In this document: piece after piece, positions 23,446 through 35,529 of the stretch
Numbering within the stretch: position 1 is the stretch's first letter
How the letters are laid out: each line of letters starts with the position of its first letter
Source of the DNA: Pseudomonas sp. AL03
GTDB taxonomy: Bacteria; Pseudomonadota; Gammaproteobacteria; Pseudomonadales; Pseudomonadaceae
Assembly: GCF_029960815.1 (NCBI RefSeq)
Contig: NZ_JASBRE010000011.1
Location: 105,333 to 169,332 of the forward strand
Length of the DNA stretch: 64,000 nucleotides
Direction of reading: 5' to 3'
Position numbers and translations under genes: made by a program
Notes under the pieces: model-generated
Databases searched by the model: none
The model's input: the letters and a program-made list of their open reading frames with translations, nothing else
Told to the model about the DNA's origin: nothing

Positions 23446-25848
23446 TTGAAGAAATCCACCGCAGCACCAAAAACAGTCGTTCCGCTCTGGCGCCAGCAGT
23501 TGCACTACCGGCTCAAGGAAGGTGCATTGATCGCCATCGGCGGCTTGTGCCTGTTCCTGATGATGGCCTTGTTGACCTATGGCAAGGACGATCCGGGCTG
23601 GAGCCATAACAGCAAGATCGACGATGTGCAGAACTTCGGTGGACCGGTCGGCTCCTACAGCGCCGATATCCTGTTCATGGTGTTGGGTTACTTCGCCTAC
23701 ATCTTCCCGCTGTTGCTGGCGATCAAGGCTTATCAGATCTTCCGTCAACGCCACGAGCAGTGGGAGTGGAGCGGCTGGCTGTTCTCCTGGCGCCTGATCG
23801 GCCTGGTGTTTCTGGTGTTGTCGGGCGCCGCCCTGGCCCATATCCATTTCCACGCCGCTACCGGCCTGCCGGCCGGTGCTGGCGGCGCTTTAGGTGAAAG
23901 CCTCGGCGACCTGGCCAGGAACGCCCTGAATATTCAGGGCAGTACGCTGTTGCTCATCGCGTTGTTCCTGTTTGGCCTGACGGTGTTCACCGACCTGTCG
24001 TGGTTCAAGGTGATGGACCTCACCGGCAAGATCACCCTCGACCTGTTTGAATTGTTCCAGGGTGCGGCCAATCGCTGGTGGGCCGCCCGCACTGAACGCA
24101 AGCAACTGGTCGCTCAATTGCGTGAAGTCGACGACCGCGTCCATGACGTGGTGGCGCCGACCGTCACCGACAAGCGCGAGCAGGCCAAGGTCAAGGAACG
24201 CTTGATCGAGCGTGAGCAAGCGCTGAGCAAGCACATGTCCGACCGCGAGAAGCAGGTGCCGCCGGTCATTGCGCCAGCTCCGCCCAAACCAGCGGCTCCC
24301 AGCAATCGCGTGGAAAAAGAGAAACAGGCGCCGCTGTTCGTAGACAGCGCCGTCGAAGGCACCTTGCCGCCGATCTCGATTCTCGACCCTGCAGAAAAGA
24401 AACAACTCAATTATTCGCCTGAATCCCTGGCTGCGGTTGGCCACTTGCTGGAAATCAAGCTCAAGGAATTCGGCGTCGAAGTCTCGGTGGATTCGATTCA
24501 CCCAGGCCCGGTCATTACCCGTTACGAAATCCAGCCAGCGGCAGGCGTCAAGGTCAGCCGCATCTCCAATCTGGCGAAAGACCTGGCACGTTCCCTGGCC
24601 GTGACCAGCGTGCGTGTGGTCGAAGTTATTCCGGGCAAGACCACCGTGGGTATCGAAATTCCTAACGAAGATCGTCAGATCGTGCGCTTCTCCGAAGTGC
24701 TGTCGACCCCTGAATACGATAACTTCAAGTCGCCGGTCACGTTGGCCTTGGGTCACGACATTGGTGGCAAGCCGGTCATCACCGATCTGGCGAAAATGCC
24801 CCATTTGCTGGTAGCCGGTACGACGGGTTCCGGTAAATCGGTAGGTGTGAACGCGATGATCCTGTCGATCCTGTTCAAGTCCGGCCCGGAAGACGCCAAG
24901 CTGATCATGATCGACCCGAAAATGCTTGAGCTGTCGATCTACGAAGGCATTCCGCACCTGCTGTGCCCGGTCGTGACCGACATGAAGGACGCGGCCAACG
25001 CCCTGCGCTGGAGCGTGGCGGAGATGGAGCGTCGCTACAAACTGATGGCGAAGATGGGCGTGCGTAACCTGTCGGGCTTCAATGCCAAGGTCAAGGAAGC
25101 CCAGGACGCCGGCACGCCGTTGACCGATCCGCTGTACAAGCGCGAAAGCATTCACGACGAAGCGCCGCTGCTGACCAAGCTGCCGACCATTGTCGTGGTG
25201 GTGGACGAATTCGCCGACATGATGATGATCGTCGGCAAGAAGGTTGAAGAATTGATCGCCCGTATCGCCCAGAAGGCCCGTGCTGCCGGTATCCACTTGA
25301 TCCTTGCGACCCAGCGTCCGTCGGTTGATGTGATCACTGGTCTGATCAAGGCCAACATTCCGACCCGCATGGCGTTCCAGGTATCGAGCAAGATCGATTC
25401 GCGAACCATCATCGACCAGGGCGGCGCCGAACAACTGTTGGGCCACGGTGACATGCTCTACATGCCGCCGGGCACCAGTCTGCCGATCCGTGTCCACGGT
25501 GCCTTCGTGTCCGATGACGAGGTTCACCGGGTGGTTGAGGCCTGGAAACTGCGTGGCGCGCCGGAATACAACGACGAGATCCTTGCGGGTGTCGAAGAGC
25601 CCGGTAGCGGCTTTGAAGGCGGCAGCGGCGGCGATGACGACAGTGAATCCGATGCGCTCTACGACGAAGCGGTGCAGTTCGTACTGGAAAGCCGTCGTGC
25701 GTCCATCTCAGCGGTTCAGCGCAAGCTGAAAATCGGCTACAACCGCGCCGCGCGCATGATCGAAGCCATGGAAATGGCCGGGGTCGTGACGTCCATGAAC
25801 ACCAACGGTTCGCGTGAAGTCCTGGCCCCTGCCCCGGTGCGCGACTGA
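23446..25848 (+). CDS. ftsK: DNA translocase FtsK
   Basis: Septal dsDNA pump that helps chromosome dimer resolution. I start at TTG 23446 ([19 protein letters not shown]), the first codon consistent with pseudomonad relatives; no in-frame ATG exists nearby except at 23383, whose residues look non-coding. This gives 800 residues: four N-terminal membrane segments within about 30-190, a short linker with charged coiled-coil, then the motor with Walker [11 protein letters not shown] near 460 and Walker [11 protein letters not shown], and the C-terminal gamma winged helix ([20 protein letters not shown]) that reads KOPS sites. The linker is much shorter than in E. coli FtsK. Confidence 0.95.
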   Translation: MKKSTAAPKTVVPLWRQQLHYRLKEGALIAIGGLCLFLMMALLTYGKDDPGWSHNSKIDDVQNFGGPVGSYSADILFMVLGYFAYIFPLLLAIKAYQIFRQRHEQWEWSGWLFSWRLIGLVFLVLSGAALAHIHFHAATGLPAGAGGALGESLGDLARNALNIQGSTLLLIALFLFGLTVFTDLSWFKVMDLTGKITLDLFELFQGAANRWWAARTERKQLVAQLREVDDRVHDVVAPTVTDKREQAKVKERLIEREQALSKHMSDREKQVPPVIAPAPPKPAAPSNRVEKEKQAPLFVDSAVEGTLPPISILDPAEKKQLNYSPESLAAVGHLLEIKLKEFGVEVSVDSIHPGPVITRYEIQPAAGVKVSRISNLAKDLARSLAVTSVRVVEVIPGKTTVGIEIPNEDRQIVRFSEVLSTPEYDNFKSPVTLALGHDIGGKPVITDLAKMPHLLVAGTTGSGKSVGVNAMILSILFKSGPEDAKLIMIDPKMLELSIYEGIPHLLCPVVTDMKDAANALRWSVAEMERRYKLMAKMGVRNLSGFNAKVKEAQDAGTPLTDPLYKRESIHDEAPLLTKLPTIVVVVDEFADMMMIVGKKVEELIARIAQKARAAGIHLILATQRPSVDVITGLIKANIPTRMAFQVSSKIDSRTIIDQGGAEQLLGHGDMLYMPPGTSLPIRVHGAFVSDDEVHRVVEAWKLRGAPEYNDEILAGVEEPGSGFEGGSGGDDDSESDALYDEAVQFVLESRRASISAVQRKLKIGYNRAARMIEAMEMAGVVTSMNTNGSREVLAPAPVRD

Positions 25849-25925
25849 TTTGACTGATCTGAACTGAAAAAGCGGTGGCGCACTGATGTGCCGCCGCACT
25901 CCCCACGAATGTTATGAGGACTCCC

Positions 25926-26549
25926 ATGCGTCTTATCCGCATGCTGTTGCTGCCGGTACTGGCTTTGACCACGCTTTCGGCCCACGCCGATGACAAGGAC
26001 GTGGCGCGTCTGACCCAATTGCTGGAAAAATCCCAGACCCTGACCGCACGATTCTCGCAGCTGACCCTCGACGGCAGTGGCACCCGGTTGCAGGAAACGG
26101 CGGGTCAAATGTCCCTGCAGCGTCCTGGCCTGTTCTACTGGCACACCGACGCACCGCAAGAGCAGTTGATGGTCTCCGACGGCAAGAAAGTTTCCCTGTG
26201 GGACCCGGACCTGGAGCAGGTCACCATCAAGAACCTCGACCAGCGCCTGACCCAGACCCCGGCGCTGCTGCTGTCCGGTGATGTGTCCAAGATCAGCCAG
26301 AGCTTCGATATCAGCGCCAAGGAAGCCGGTGGCGTGATCGACTTCACGCTGAAGCCGAAAACCAAAGACACCCTGTTCGACAGCCTGCGTCTGTCGTTCC
26401 GCAATGGCTTGGTCAATGACATGCAACTGATCGACAGCGTCGGTCAGCGCACCAATATCCTGTTCACCGGTGTGAAGGCCAACGAGCCGATTCCGGCGTC
26501 CAAGTTCAAGTTCGTCATCCCGAAGGGTGCCGATGTGATCCAGGAATAA
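25926..26549 (+). CDS. lolA: Outer-membrane lipoprotein carrier LolA
   Basis: Periplasmic chaperone that ferries lipoproteins from LolCDE to LolB. The 207-residue protein has a signal peptide cut after SAHA (residue 21) and the LolA fold ([34 protein letters not shown]). The ATG at 25926 has GAGG six bases before it; the ATG at 25914 lacks a site. The order ftsK-lolA-rarA is conserved with E. coli. Confidence 0.96.
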   Translation: MRLIRMLLLPVLALTTLSAHADDKDVARLTQLLEKSQTLTARFSQLTLDGSGTRLQETAGQMSLQRPGLFYWHTDAPQEQLMVSDGKKVSLWDPDLEQVTIKNLDQRLTQTPALLLSGDVSKISQSFDISAKEAGGVIDFTLKPKTKDTLFDSLRLSFRNGLVNDMQLIDSVGQRTNILFTGVKANEPIPASKFKFVIPKGADVIQE

Positions 26550-26582
26550 GACGCAGCACCCAGTGAGGTTTCATAAGTAGTG

Positions 26583-27905
26583 ATGGACCTGTTTCGCAGT
26601 GCCCCGATTGCTCAGCCCTTGGCCGCCCGTTTGCGGGCAGCCAATCTGGACGAGTATGTCGGTCAGGAACACCTGCTCGCTCGCGGCAAGCCTTTGCGCG
26701 AAGCCCTGGAGCAGGGTGCCCTGCACTCGATGATCTTCTGGGGGCCGCCGGGCGTGGGAAAAACCACTCTGGCGCGGCTGCTGGCGGAAGTCTCGGACGC
26801 GCACTTCGAAACGGTCTCTGCGGTACTGGCCGGCGTGAAGGAAATCCGCCAGGCGGTGGAAATCGCCAAGCAGCAGGCCGGGCAGTACGGCAAGCGGACC
26901 ATCCTGTTTGTCGATGAAGTGCACCGTTTCAACAAGTCCCAGCAGGATGCGTTCCTGCCGTACGTTGAAGACGGCACGCTGATTTTCATCGGCGCGACCA
27001 CTGAAAACCCCTCGTTTGAACTCAACAACGCGTTGCTCTCACGGGCCCGCGTCTACGTGCTCAAAAGCCTCGACGAAGCGGCCCTGCGTAAGCTGGTGCA
27101 TCGAGCCCTCACCGAAGAGCGTGGTTTGGGAGCGCGGCAACTGACCCTCAGCGATGAAGGCTTCCAGATGCTGCTGTCGGCTGCCGATGGCGATGGCCGG
27201 CGTCTGCTGAACTTGCTGGAAAACGCCTCGGACCTGGCTGAAGACAACAGCGAGATCGGCGTCGACCTGCTGCAAAGTCTGCTCGGTGATACCCGTCGGC
27301 GTTTCGACAAGGGCGGCGAAGCGTTCTACGACCAGATCTCTGCGCTGCATAAGTCGGTGCGCGGCTCTAATCCCGACGGCGCGCTGTACTGGTTTGCGCG
27401 GATGATCGACGGCGGTTGCGATCCGCTGTACCTGGCCCGGCGCGTGGTGCGCATGGCCAGCGAAGACATCGGCAACGCCGATCCTCGCGCCCTGAGCCTG
27501 TGCCTGGCGGCGTGGGAAGTGCAGGAGCGCCTCGGTAGTCCTGAAGGTGAATTGGCGGTGGCTCAGGCCATCACCTATCTGGCCTGCGCGCCGAAAAGCA
27601 ACGCGGTGTACATGGGTTTCAAAGCCGCCATGCGCAGCGCCACCGAACACGGTTCGCTGGAAGTGCCGTTGCACCTGCGCAACGCGCCGACCAAATTGAT
27701 GAAGCAACTGGGTTATGGCGACGAATACCGTTACGCGCACGATGAGCCGGACGCTTACGCCGCTGGCGAAGACTACTTCCCGGAGGAGCTCGAACCACAA
27801 CCGTTCTATCAGCCGGTGCCTCGTGGCCTGGAGCTGAAGATCGGCGAGAAGCTCAATCACCTCGCGCAACTTGACCGTCTCAGCCCACGGCAGCGGAGAA
27901 AATAG
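26583..27905 (+). CDS. rarA: Replication-associated recombination protein RarA (MgsA)
   Basis: AAA+ clamp-loader-like ATPase of 440 residues acting at stalled forks. Walker A is [16 protein letters not shown] (near 50), Walker [20 protein letters not shown], and the C-terminal tetramerisation/helical part contains [12 protein letters not shown]. The start is [13 protein letters not shown]; a GTG one codon upstream (26580) is possible and slightly better spaced from the GAGG at 26564. It is followed without gap by crcB. Confidence 0.95.
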   Translation: MDLFRSAPIAQPLAARLRAANLDEYVGQEHLLARGKPLREALEQGALHSMIFWGPPGVGKTTLARLLAEVSDAHFETVSAVLAGVKEIRQAVEIAKQQAGQYGKRTILFVDEVHRFNKSQQDAFLPYVEDGTLIFIGATTENPSFELNNALLSRARVYVLKSLDEAALRKLVHRALTEERGLGARQLTLSDEGFQMLLSAADGDGRRLLNLLENASDLAEDNSEIGVDLLQSLLGDTRRRFDKGGEAFYDQISALHKSVRGSNPDGALYWFARMIDGGCDPLYLARRVVRMASEDIGNADPRALSLCLAAWEVQERLGSPEGELAVAQAITYLACAPKSNAVYMGFKAAMRSATEHGSLEVPLHLRNAPTKLMKQLGYGDEYRYAHDEPDAYAAGEDYFPEELEPQPFYQPVPRGLELKIGEKLNHLAQLDRLSPRQRRK

Positions 27906-28279
27906 TGATTCCTTTGATCGTTGCCGTTTCTGTGGGCGGTATCTCCGGAACGCTTTTGCGCTTTGCCACCGGTAACTGGATCAACGCTAATTGGCCGCGG
28001 CACTTCTATACCGCGACGCTGGCCGTTAATATCGTCGGCTGTTTGCTGATCGGCGTTCTATACGGTCTGTTTTTGATCCGCCCGGAGGTGCCGATTGAGG
28101 TGCGCGCCGGGTTGATGGTTGGCTTCCTGGGGGGGCTGACGACTTTTTCATCCTTTTCACTGGATACGGTGCGCCTGCTGGAAACCGGGCAAATGCCGCT
28201 GGCCCTAGGCTATGCTGCCATCAGCGTATTCGGCGGGCTGCTCGCTACCTGGGCTGGCCTGTCCTTGACCAAACTTTGA
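27905..28279 (+). CDS. crcB: Fluoride ion channel/exporter CrcB (Fluc)
   Basis: A 124-residue four-helix membrane protein that exports fluoride as a dual-topology dimer. The signature [13 protein letters not shown] and the early [10 protein letters not shown] and NIVGCLLIG segments are diagnostic. The start is GTG at 27905, whose G is the last base of the rarA TAG stop, so it is translationally coupled; no fluoride riboswitch can be fitted between them. Confidence 0.92.
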   Translation: MIPLIVAVSVGGISGTLLRFATGNWINANWPRHFYTATLAVNIVGCLLIGVLYGLFLIRPEVPIEVRAGLMVGFLGGLTTFSSFSLDTVRLLETGQMPLALGYAAISVFGGLLATWAGLSLTKL

Positions 28280-28282
28280 TAA

Positions 28283-29575
<1,293 letters not shown>

Positions 29576-30970
29576 ATGGACTATCTGCCGCTGTTTCATA
29601 ACCTTCGCGGCAGTCGTGTGTTGGTCGTCGGCGGGGGGGAGATTGCCTTGCGCAAATCCCGCCTGCTGGCCGACGCCGGTGCGCTGCTGCGGGTGGTTGC
29701 ACCTGAAATCGAGCCGCAACTGCGTGAACTGGTTATCGGCAGCGGTGGCGAGTGTTGGGTGCGTGGCTACGTCGAAGCGGACCTGGACGGTTGCGGGCTG
29801 ATCATTGCCGCCACCGACGACGAACCGCTGAACGCGCAAGTCTCCGCCGATGCCCATCGGCGTTGCGTGCCGGTCAACGTGGTGGATGCGCCGGCCTTGT
29901 GCAGCGTGATCTTCCCAGCGATCGTCGACCGTTCCCCTTTGATCATTGCGGTATCGAGTGGCGGCGACGCGCCGGTGCTGGCGCGGTTGATCCGTGCCAA
30001 ACTGGAAACCTGGATTCCTTCCACCTACGGTCAATTGGCCGGTCTGGCAGCGCGATTCCGCAGCCAGGTCAAACGCCTGTTCCCGGATGTGCAGCAGCGT
30101 CGGGCGTTCTGGGAAGACGTGTTCCAGGGCCCGATTGCCGATCGACAACTGGCCGGGCAGGGCGCCGAAGCCGAGCGCTTGATGCTGGCGAAGATCAATG
30201 GTGAAGCACCTGTGGCCACCGGCGAAGTTTATCTGGTGGGCGCAGGGCCGGGTGATCCGGACCTGCTGACCTTCCGCGCGTTGCGTTTGATGCAGCAAGC
30301 CGATGTGGTGCTGTATGACCGCTTGGTGGCGCCCGCGATTCTGGATTTGTGCCGTCGCGATGCCGAACGGGTTTACGTCGGCAAGCGTCGCGCCGATCAC
30401 GCTGTGCCGCAGGATCAGATCAACCAGCAATTGGTGGATTTGGCCAAGCAAGGCAAGCGGGTCGTGCGGTTGAAGGGTGGTGATCCGTTCATCTTTGGAC
30501 GCGGCGGTGAAGAGATCGAAGAGCTGGCAGCCCATGGCATTCCGTTCCAGGTGGTGCCGGGTATCACGGCGGCCAGCGGTTGCGCGGCGTATGCCGGGAT
30601 TCCGCTGACGCACCGCGATTACGCGCAGTCGGTGCGTTTTGTCACTGGGCACCTGAAGGACGGCTCCACCGATTTGCCGTGGGCCGACCTGGTTGCGCCG
30701 GCGCAAACCCTGGTGTTTTACATGGGGTTGGTGGGCTTGCCGATCATCTGCGAGCAATTGATCAAGCATGGTCGCGCAGCGGATACGCCGGCGGCGTTGA
30801 TCCAGCAGGGCACCACCGTCAATCAGCGGGTGTTTACCGGCACCTTGGCGAATTTGCCGCAGCTGGTGGCGGAGCATGAAGTGCATGCGCCGACGCTGGT
30901 GATCGTTGGGGAAGTGGTGCAGTTGCGCGAGAAACTGGCTTGGTTCGAGGGCGCGCAGGCTCAAGTCTGA
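29576..30970 (+). CDS. cysG: Siroheme synthase CysG
   Basis: Trifunctional enzyme making siroheme from uroporphyrinogen III, needed for sulfite and nitrite reductases. Residues 1 to about 205 are the NAD-dependent precorrin-2 dehydrogenase/ferrochelatase ([37 protein letters not shown]). From about 215 the SAM-dependent methyltransferase has [20 protein letters not shown] and [18 protein letters not shown]. The 464-residue length is standard. ATG abuts the serS stop. Confidence 0.97.
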   Translation: MDYLPLFHNLRGSRVLVVGGGEIALRKSRLLADAGALLRVVAPEIEPQLRELVIGSGGECWVRGYVEADLDGCGLIIAATDDEPLNAQVSADAHRRCVPVNVVDAPALCSVIFPAIVDRSPLIIAVSSGGDAPVLARLIRAKLETWIPSTYGQLAGLAARFRSQVKRLFPDVQQRRAFWEDVFQGPIADRQLAGQGAEAERLMLAKINGEAPVATGEVYLVGAGPGDPDLLTFRALRLMQQADVVLYDRLVAPAILDLCRRDAERVYVGKRRADHAVPQDQINQQLVDLAKQGKRVVRLKGGDPFIFGRGGEEIEELAAHGIPFQVVPGITAASGCAAYAGIPLTHRDYAQSVRFVTGHLKDGSTDLPWADLVAPAQTLVFYMGLVGLPIICEQLIKHGRAADTPAALIQQGTTVNQRVFTGTLANLPQLVAEHEVHAPTLVIVGEVVQLREKLAWFEGAQAQV

Positions 30971-30981
30971 ACACCGGTAAC

Positions 30982-31095
30982 TGATCGTTCCCACGCTCCG
31001 CGTGGGAATGCATCCCGTGACGCTCTGCGTCACCTTCCAAAGCGGAACGCGGAGCGTCCCTGGCGGCATTCCCACGCGGAGCGTGGGAACGATCA
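30982..31095. repeat. REPIN, TGATCGTTCCCACGC family
   Basis: Arms TGATCGTTCCCACGCTCCGC (left) and its complement (right) with inner GACGCTCTGCGTC hairpin. The right end touches the stop codon of the glutathione reductase gene at 31096. A sister copy is at 34675-34781. Confidence 0.9.
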
Positions 31096-32103
31096 TCAGG
31101 CGTTGTTCTTACGCCAAACCCCTTTCCCGCTCAGCCGCTCCCGATCATGCGGTGCCGTGAAATCCTGCGCCGGCCCTTTCGGTACAACCCCCGTTGGGTT
31201 GATGGTCTTGTGGCTGCCGTAGTAGTGAGGCTTGATGTGCTCGAAATCCACCGTCTCGGCAACCCCCGGCCACTGATAAATCTCCCGTAGCCAGTTCGAC
31301 AGGTTCGGATAGTCGGCAATTCGCCGCAGGTTGCACTTGAAGTGCCCGTAGTACACCGCGTCGAAGCGAATCAGTGTGGTGAACAGCCGAATGTCCGCTT
31401 CTGTCAGGTATTCACCGACTAAGTAACGATTCTCGCCTAACAGCAGCTCCAGCCGATCCAGCTCGGCAAACACATCATCGAACGCCTCTTCATAGGCTTT
31501 CTGCGACGTGGCAAACCCGGCGCGGTACACACCATTGTTCACCGCCGGATAAATCCGTTCGTTCAGCGCGTCGATCTCGCCCCGCAGCGGCGCCGGGTAG
31601 AAATCCAGGTCATTACCCGTCAAATCATCGAAGGCGCCATTGAACATGCGGATGATCTCCGCCGATTCATTGTTAACGATGCGATTCTGCTGTTTGTCCC
31701 AGAGCAATGGCACCGTGACGCGGCCGGTGTAGTCGGCAGTATCGGCGGTATAGCGCTGGTGCATGAAGTCGAAGTGATCGAGCTTGTCGCCGGTCGATCC
31801 GAGGTTCTGGTCGAAGGTCCAGCCGTTTTCCAGCATTAGCCAACTGACCACTGACACATCGATAAAGCTATCGAGACCTTTGAGTTTGCGCAGGATCAGC
31901 GTGCGGTGCGCCCACGGACAGGCGAGGGACACATAGAGATGATAGCGCCCGGCCTCGGCCGCAAAACCACCGACACCGGTCGGGCCGGGTTTGCCGTCGG
32001 CGGTCAGCCAGTGGCGACGCTGCGCCTGTTCACGCTGGAACGCGCCGTCCTTGCTGCTTTCATACCACTGGTCATGCCAGCGACCTTCAACCAACAAACC
32101 CAT
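31096..32103 (-). CDS. yqjG: Glutathionyl-hydroquinone reductase (Xi-class GST)
   Basis: A 335-residue Xi-class glutathione transferase that reduces glutathionyl-hydroquinones. The N-terminal LACPWAHRTLI contains catalytic C62, and the typical tail KPHYYGSHKTINPTGVVPKGP is present. Start MGLLVEGRWHDQW at 32103. It is isolated: convergent with cysG and separated from the tus block. Confidence 0.92.
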   Translation of the reverse strand: MGLLVEGRWHDQWYESSKDGAFQREQAQRRHWLTADGKPGPTGVGGFAAEAGRYHLYVSLACPWAHRTLILRKLKGLDSFIDVSVVSWLMLENGWTFDQNLGSTGDKLDHFDFMHQRYTADTADYTGRVTVPLLWDKQQNRIVNNESAEIIRMFNGAFDDLTGNDLDFYPAPLRGEIDALNERIYPAVNNGVYRAGFATSQKAYEEAFDDVFAELDRLELLLGENRYLVGEYLTEADIRLFTTLIRFDAVYYGHFKCNLRRIADYPNLSNWLREIYQWPGVAETVDFEHIKPHYYGSHKTINPTGVVPKGPAQDFTAPHDRERLSGKGVWRKNNA

Positions 32104-32193
32104 GTTCTAGACTCCTCAACCAGTAAGCATTGGAGAGAAGTCTATTCGCATAGGTTCGATAAAAAAGCGCAAAGGTTTGGCGCTTATGATCGG

Positions 32194-33195
32194 TTAAATC
32201 GATCTGTCCCGAGCATCCCAGTACTGCTGGGCGGTTTCGAAGGCGCTTTCGCGGGTTTGACCGAGGCCCCGCAAGGCCAGGGCCATGGTCGAGATCAGCG
32301 CCATTTGCGGGTAGCTGTCGACCACGTCGCCACGCCACACGGCTTTCAGGTGTCCGGGATCGAGCGCGGCCGGTTTGACGTGGCGCTGGCTCGACAGTTG
32401 CGGCCATTCCTCATCCCAGCTTTCGCCGCCCGTGGTGCCGTACAGATGACTGTCGGCGTCCGGGTTGATCTCGATTTCGCCGCCGTCGCCTTTCACCACG
32501 ATCGCGGTGTCGCCGAGCAAGCCGCTGGCATCGCGATGCACAGCCTGGTAACCGGGGTGGAAAATGCTTTGCAGGCCACAGCGAGCACCCAACGGATTGA
32601 GAATCCGCGCCAGGGAGTGGATCGGCGAACGCAGGCCCAGGGTGTTGCGCAGGTCGATCATGCGCTGAAGTTGCGGCGCCCAATCCACCAGCGGCATGAA
32701 GGCCAGTCCGCCGTTATCCAGCGCCACACCCACCTGCTGCCAGTCGCGGCACAACGGAATCTTCAACTCATCCAGCAGCTGTTCGCTATACAGCCGACCC
32801 GCCGTGTGCGCGCCGCCGCCGTGCATGAAGATGCGCAGACCATTTTGCGCCAGGCACTTGGCCGCCAGCAGATACCACGGCAGATGACGCTTCTTGCCGG
32901 CATACGTCGGCCAGTCCAGATCGACGGCCAACGCTGGAGAATTGAGACGTTCGCGCAACGCTTCGGTAAAGCCCGCCATCTCCTCGGCGCTTTCTTCCTT
33001 GTGCCGCAACAGCATCAGGAAGGCGCCGAGCTGGGTGTCTTCGACTTTGTGGTCGAGCACCATGCCCATCGCTTCGCGGGCTTCCTCGCGGGTCAAGTCG
33101 CGAGCGCCGCGTTTGCCTTTGCCGAGGATCCGCACGAACGGGGCGAACGGGTGTTCGGCGGGTGTTTCGAGGGTCAGCGCTGGGTAATCGGTCAT
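32194..33195 (-). CDS. ybiB: YbiB-like protein (TrpD2 family)
   Basis: A 333-residue protein with the anthranilate phosphoribosyltransferase fold (HPFAPFVRILGKGKRGARDLTREEA; RIFMHGGGAHTAGRLY) but without the TrpD catalytic signature. The E. coli relative YbiB binds nucleic acids. Its ATG overlaps the tusE stop (ATGA at 33192-33195), making it the fifth gene of the tus transcript. A role in tRNA handling is plausible from context only. Confidence 0.8.
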   Translation of the reverse strand: MTDYPALTLETPAEHPFAPFVRILGKGKRGARDLTREEAREAMGMVLDHKVEDTQLGAFLMLLRHKEESAEEMAGFTEALRERLNSPALAVDLDWPTYAGKKRHLPWYLLAAKCLAQNGLRIFMHGGGAHTAGRLYSEQLLDELKIPLCRDWQQVGVALDNGGLAFMPLVDWAPQLQRMIDLRNTLGLRSPIHSLARILNPLGARCGLQSIFHPGYQAVHRDASGLLGDTAIVVKGDGGEIEINPDADSHLYGTTGGESWDEEWPQLSSQRHVKPAALDPGHLKAVWRGDVVDSYPQMALISTMALALRGLGQTRESAFETAQQYWDARDRSI

Positions 33196-33527
33196 AAGCA
33201 ATTCGTCGGTTTGGGCAGGCCCGCCAGTTTCGCGGCGAGTTTGGCAGGGGTGCCTTTGAACAGTCGGTTCAGGTGCAGGCTGTTGCCCTTGTCCGGGCCC
33301 AGCTTCAATGCGGTGTACTTGATCAGCGGGCGGGTGGCCGGCGACAACTGGAATTCGTCGTAAAAATTGCGCAGCAGTTCGAGAATTTCCCAGTGTTCAG
33401 GGCTCAACTCGATGTCTTCGGCGGCGGCCAGGGCGCTGGCCACCTCAAAGGACCAGTCGCTGAGTTCGACCAGAAAACCGTCCTTGTCCAACTCGATGGC
33501 GCGTGCGCCGACCGTCAGGGAGTTCAT
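33192..33527 (-). CDS. tusE: Sulfur relay protein TusE (DsrC-like)
   Basis: 111-residue DsrC/TusE protein that takes sulfur from TusD and passes it to MnmA. The C-terminal arm ends PKPTNCL with the penultimate cysteine that carries the persulfide. ATG at 33527 overlaps the end of tusB by four bases. Upstream in-frame codons read the wrong frame of tusB. Confidence 0.93.
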   Translation of the reverse strand: MNSLTVGARAIELDKDGFLVELSDWSFEVASALAAAEDIELSPEHWEILELLRNFYDEFQLSPATRPLIKYTALKLGPDKGNSLHLNRLFKGTPAKLAAKLAGLPKPTNCL

Positions 33528-33817
33528 AGCCAACTGTTGACCTTGTCGTAGTGAATCGACAGCTCGACGAAGGCCGGGTAATCGATGGCTGTGGCCCAAT
33601 CCGGAGTAACCAGCGCCCGGGCCTGAGCGTCTTCGGCCAACACGAACAGTTTCAGACTGCGGGCGCTCAGCGTGCTGAAAGGCGCGGTGCCCGGTTGTAA
33701 GGCATACGCCGCATCGCCAGACAGCAGCAGCGCATCGCCAGCGCCAATCACGCGCAAGCAACTGGTCAGGCGATCGTCGCCGAACGGGGAATGAGACAAC
33801 ACATGCAAAGTCGACAT
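33524..33817 (-). CDS. tusB: Sulfur relay protein TusB (DsrH-like)
   Basis: 97-residue small subunit of the TusBCD heterohexamer (MSTLHVLSHSPFGDDRL..., LLLSGDAAYAL). It has no persulfide cysteine of its own in the usual position. It overlaps both neighbours by one to four bases, as expected for a tightly coupled operon. Confidence 0.9.
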   Translation of the reverse strand: MSTLHVLSHSPFGDDRLTSCLRVIGAGDALLLSGDAAYALQPGTAPFSTLSARSLKLFVLAEDAQARALVTPDWATAIDYPAFVELSIHYDKVNSWL

Positions 33818-34179
33818 CAGAGGGTAATCACCTGGTCGTAACGGTCAATAAGTGCGGTGATTTCGTGTGCGGCCAGCACTTGAGCGTCTTCCAGCGCTAA
33901 ACCGGCCGGGTCCAGACCCCGTTCTGCAGCACTGGCGCCACAGACGAAAAGGTCTTCGACACCGAACATCGGCAAGGCTTGCAGGTTGGCGCTCAGGTCC
34001 TTCTGCTGGAGGGCCTTGGCATCCTGTTGCGCGGCGAGCTGAAACACCCCGTCATCGAGAAACAGCAGGCCGATCGGCAGGTCGAACGCACCGCCGGCCA
34101 GCACGATGTCCAGCGCTTCCCGCGCACTCGGTCCGGACCATGGCGCCTGTCGGCTGATAATCAGCAAGGATTTAGGCAT
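33817..34179 (-). CDS. tusC: Sulfur relay protein TusC (DsrF-like)
   Basis: 120-residue subunit of TusBCD (MPKSLLIISRQAPWSGPSAREALDIVLAGGAFDLPIG... family pattern). It lies one base after tusD and shares one base with tusB. Confidence 0.92.
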   Translation of the reverse strand: MPKSLLIISRQAPWSGPSAREALDIVLAGGAFDLPIGLLFLDDGVFQLAAQQDAKALQQKDLSANLQALPMFGVEDLFVCGASAAERGLDPAGLALEDAQVLAAHEITALIDRYDQVITL

Positions 34180-34180
34180 C

Positions 34181-34573
34181 TCACGCGCCTCCGAAACAGA
34201 TCAGACGGTCAGCGTCCTGCACCGCGTCATGCAACTGGCCGAGTCCGGACAATTCCCACGGCGCGCCTACAGCAACGGCTTCACGCTGATAGCGTCCGGC
34301 TTCTTCTTCGTTCAACACACCACGGCGCAGGGCCGCGGCGATGCACACGACACCGTCCAGTTGATGCTCGGTGACGAAGTTGCGCCATTGCTTGGGCAAG
34401 TCCAGCTCATCCTGCGGCGTGACTACGCTTGCGGAGGCGTTGTAGACGCCGTCCTGATAGAAAAACAGCCGGACAATCTCATGCCCGCCGGCCAGCGCGG
34501 CTTGGGCGAACAGCAAGGCGCGGCGCGAGGAGGGCGCATGGGCGGCGGAAAACAGCGCGATGGCAAACTTCAT
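34181..34573 (-). CDS. tusD: Sulfur relay protein TusD (DsrE-like)
   Basis: 130-residue sulfurtransferase subunit; the active cysteine lies in LDGVVCIAAALRRGV and accepts persulfide sulfur (from TusA in E. coli). Start MKFAIALFSAAHAPSS at 34573; open frame beyond to 34603 lacks similarity. It is the first gene of the tusDCBE-ybiB transcript. Confidence 0.93.
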   Translation of the reverse strand: MKFAIALFSAAHAPSSRRALLFAQAALAGGHEIVRLFFYQDGVYNASASVVTPQDELDLPKQWRNFVTEHQLDGVVCIAAALRRGVLNEEEAGRYQREAVAVGAPWELSGLGQLHDAVQDADRLICFGGA

Positions 34574-34674
34574 GACGGACTCGATCAGCAAAACTGCGGC
34601 CATGATAATGCTTTATCGCCGGGGCGGCGAAGGGCGTTTTCCTCGAGACCCATCGCTGCACCCACTGAATTCAC

Positions 34675-34781
34675 TGATCGTTCCCACGCTCCGCGTGGGA
34701 ATGCCTCATTGGACGCTCTGCGTCCGCTTGGGACGCAGAGCGTCCCGGGCAGCATTCCCACGCAGAGCGTGGGAACGATCA
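34675..34781. repeat. REPIN, TGATCGTTCCCACGC family
   Basis: Same family as 30982-31095: outer arms TGATCGTTCCCACGCTCCGC and complement with inner GACGCTCTGCGTCC hairpin. It lies upstream of tusD and just beyond the stop of the DUF1275 gene. Confidence 0.9.
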
Positions 34782-34789
34782 TGTCAAGA

Positions 34790-35494
34790 TCAGCGCGGCA
34801 TATACCCCAACTGCCAACGCCGCGGAATTTTCAGCGACAGCAGCCCGATGGCGCCGGCCAGCAGACCGCTGACAAACAAGGCGCTGAGCCCCAAGTAATG
34901 TTCCAGCACGGCGCCGATGACCGCGCCAGCAAACATCCCGGTCCAGGGGATCAGTTGCACGCGCCAACCGTTGCGACGTTCGCCGAGCATCCAGCGTCCC
35001 AGCCCACGGCCGAAGCGCGACAGGGCGCCGGTGACGTAGGTCAGGCCGACCGGCAGGCCGTTCACTTCTTCGACGGCGGCATTGAGCATGCCCATGGCGA
35101 TGATCGCCGCCAGCAACGCCGGCAATTGTTCCTCATAAGGCCAGGCCGCAGCCCCACACAGCAGCGTGGCGATGCACAGCAGCAAGGGCAGCGCCCGACG
35201 GCCGCCGAGGCGGCTGACGACGATACCCAAGGCGTTGCCGACGACGAAGGTGCCAACGAGTATCATCAGGCGCAAGGTCAGGCCCAGGTCGCCATCGCTG
35301 ATGGCGACGGCGAGGCGGGTGGTGTTGCCGCTCATGAACGAGACGAAATCGCCGCTGGCCATGAAGCCGATGGCGTCAGTCATGCCAGCGAGCACCGAGA
35401 GGCTGGCCACCAGCGACATGCCGATGCGTCCCCGCCATTTCCGGGTATGCAGATGGCCTGGGCTGGCGCGGTCAGTTGAAAGGGATGGCAACAT
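34790..35494 (-). CDS. DUF1275 (YoaK-family) membrane protein
   Basis: A 234-residue protein with about six hydrophobic segments. VLAGMTDAIGFMASGDFVSFMSGNTTRLAV near the N terminus is the family signature, with GLPVGLTYVTGALSRFGRGLGRWM later. Function of the family is not established; it is predicted to sit in the inner membrane. Downstream of two small unknown genes on the same strand. Confidence 0.85.
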   Translation of the reverse strand: MLPSLSTDRASPGHLHTRKWRGRIGMSLVASLSVLAGMTDAIGFMASGDFVSFMSGNTTRLAVAISDGDLGLTLRLMILVGTFVVGNALGIVVSRLGGRRALPLLLCIATLLCGAAAWPYEEQLPALLAAIIAMGMLNAAVEEVNGLPVGLTYVTGALSRFGRGLGRWMLGERRNGWRVQLIPWTGMFAGAVIGAVLEHYLGLSALFVSGLLAGAIGLLSLKIPRRWQLGYMPR

Positions 35495-35529
35495 CAGCGA
35501 AGGTCGTCCTCAGGCAGCGACCGCGATGG

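Noticed and set aside
23890..25527. 545-codon open frame opposite ftsK
   Set aside because: Antisense shadow with the same composition bias.
27800..27910. Fluoride riboswitch upstream of crcB
   Set aside because: crcB starts on the last base of the rarA stop codon, leaving no room, and no matching sequence was found.
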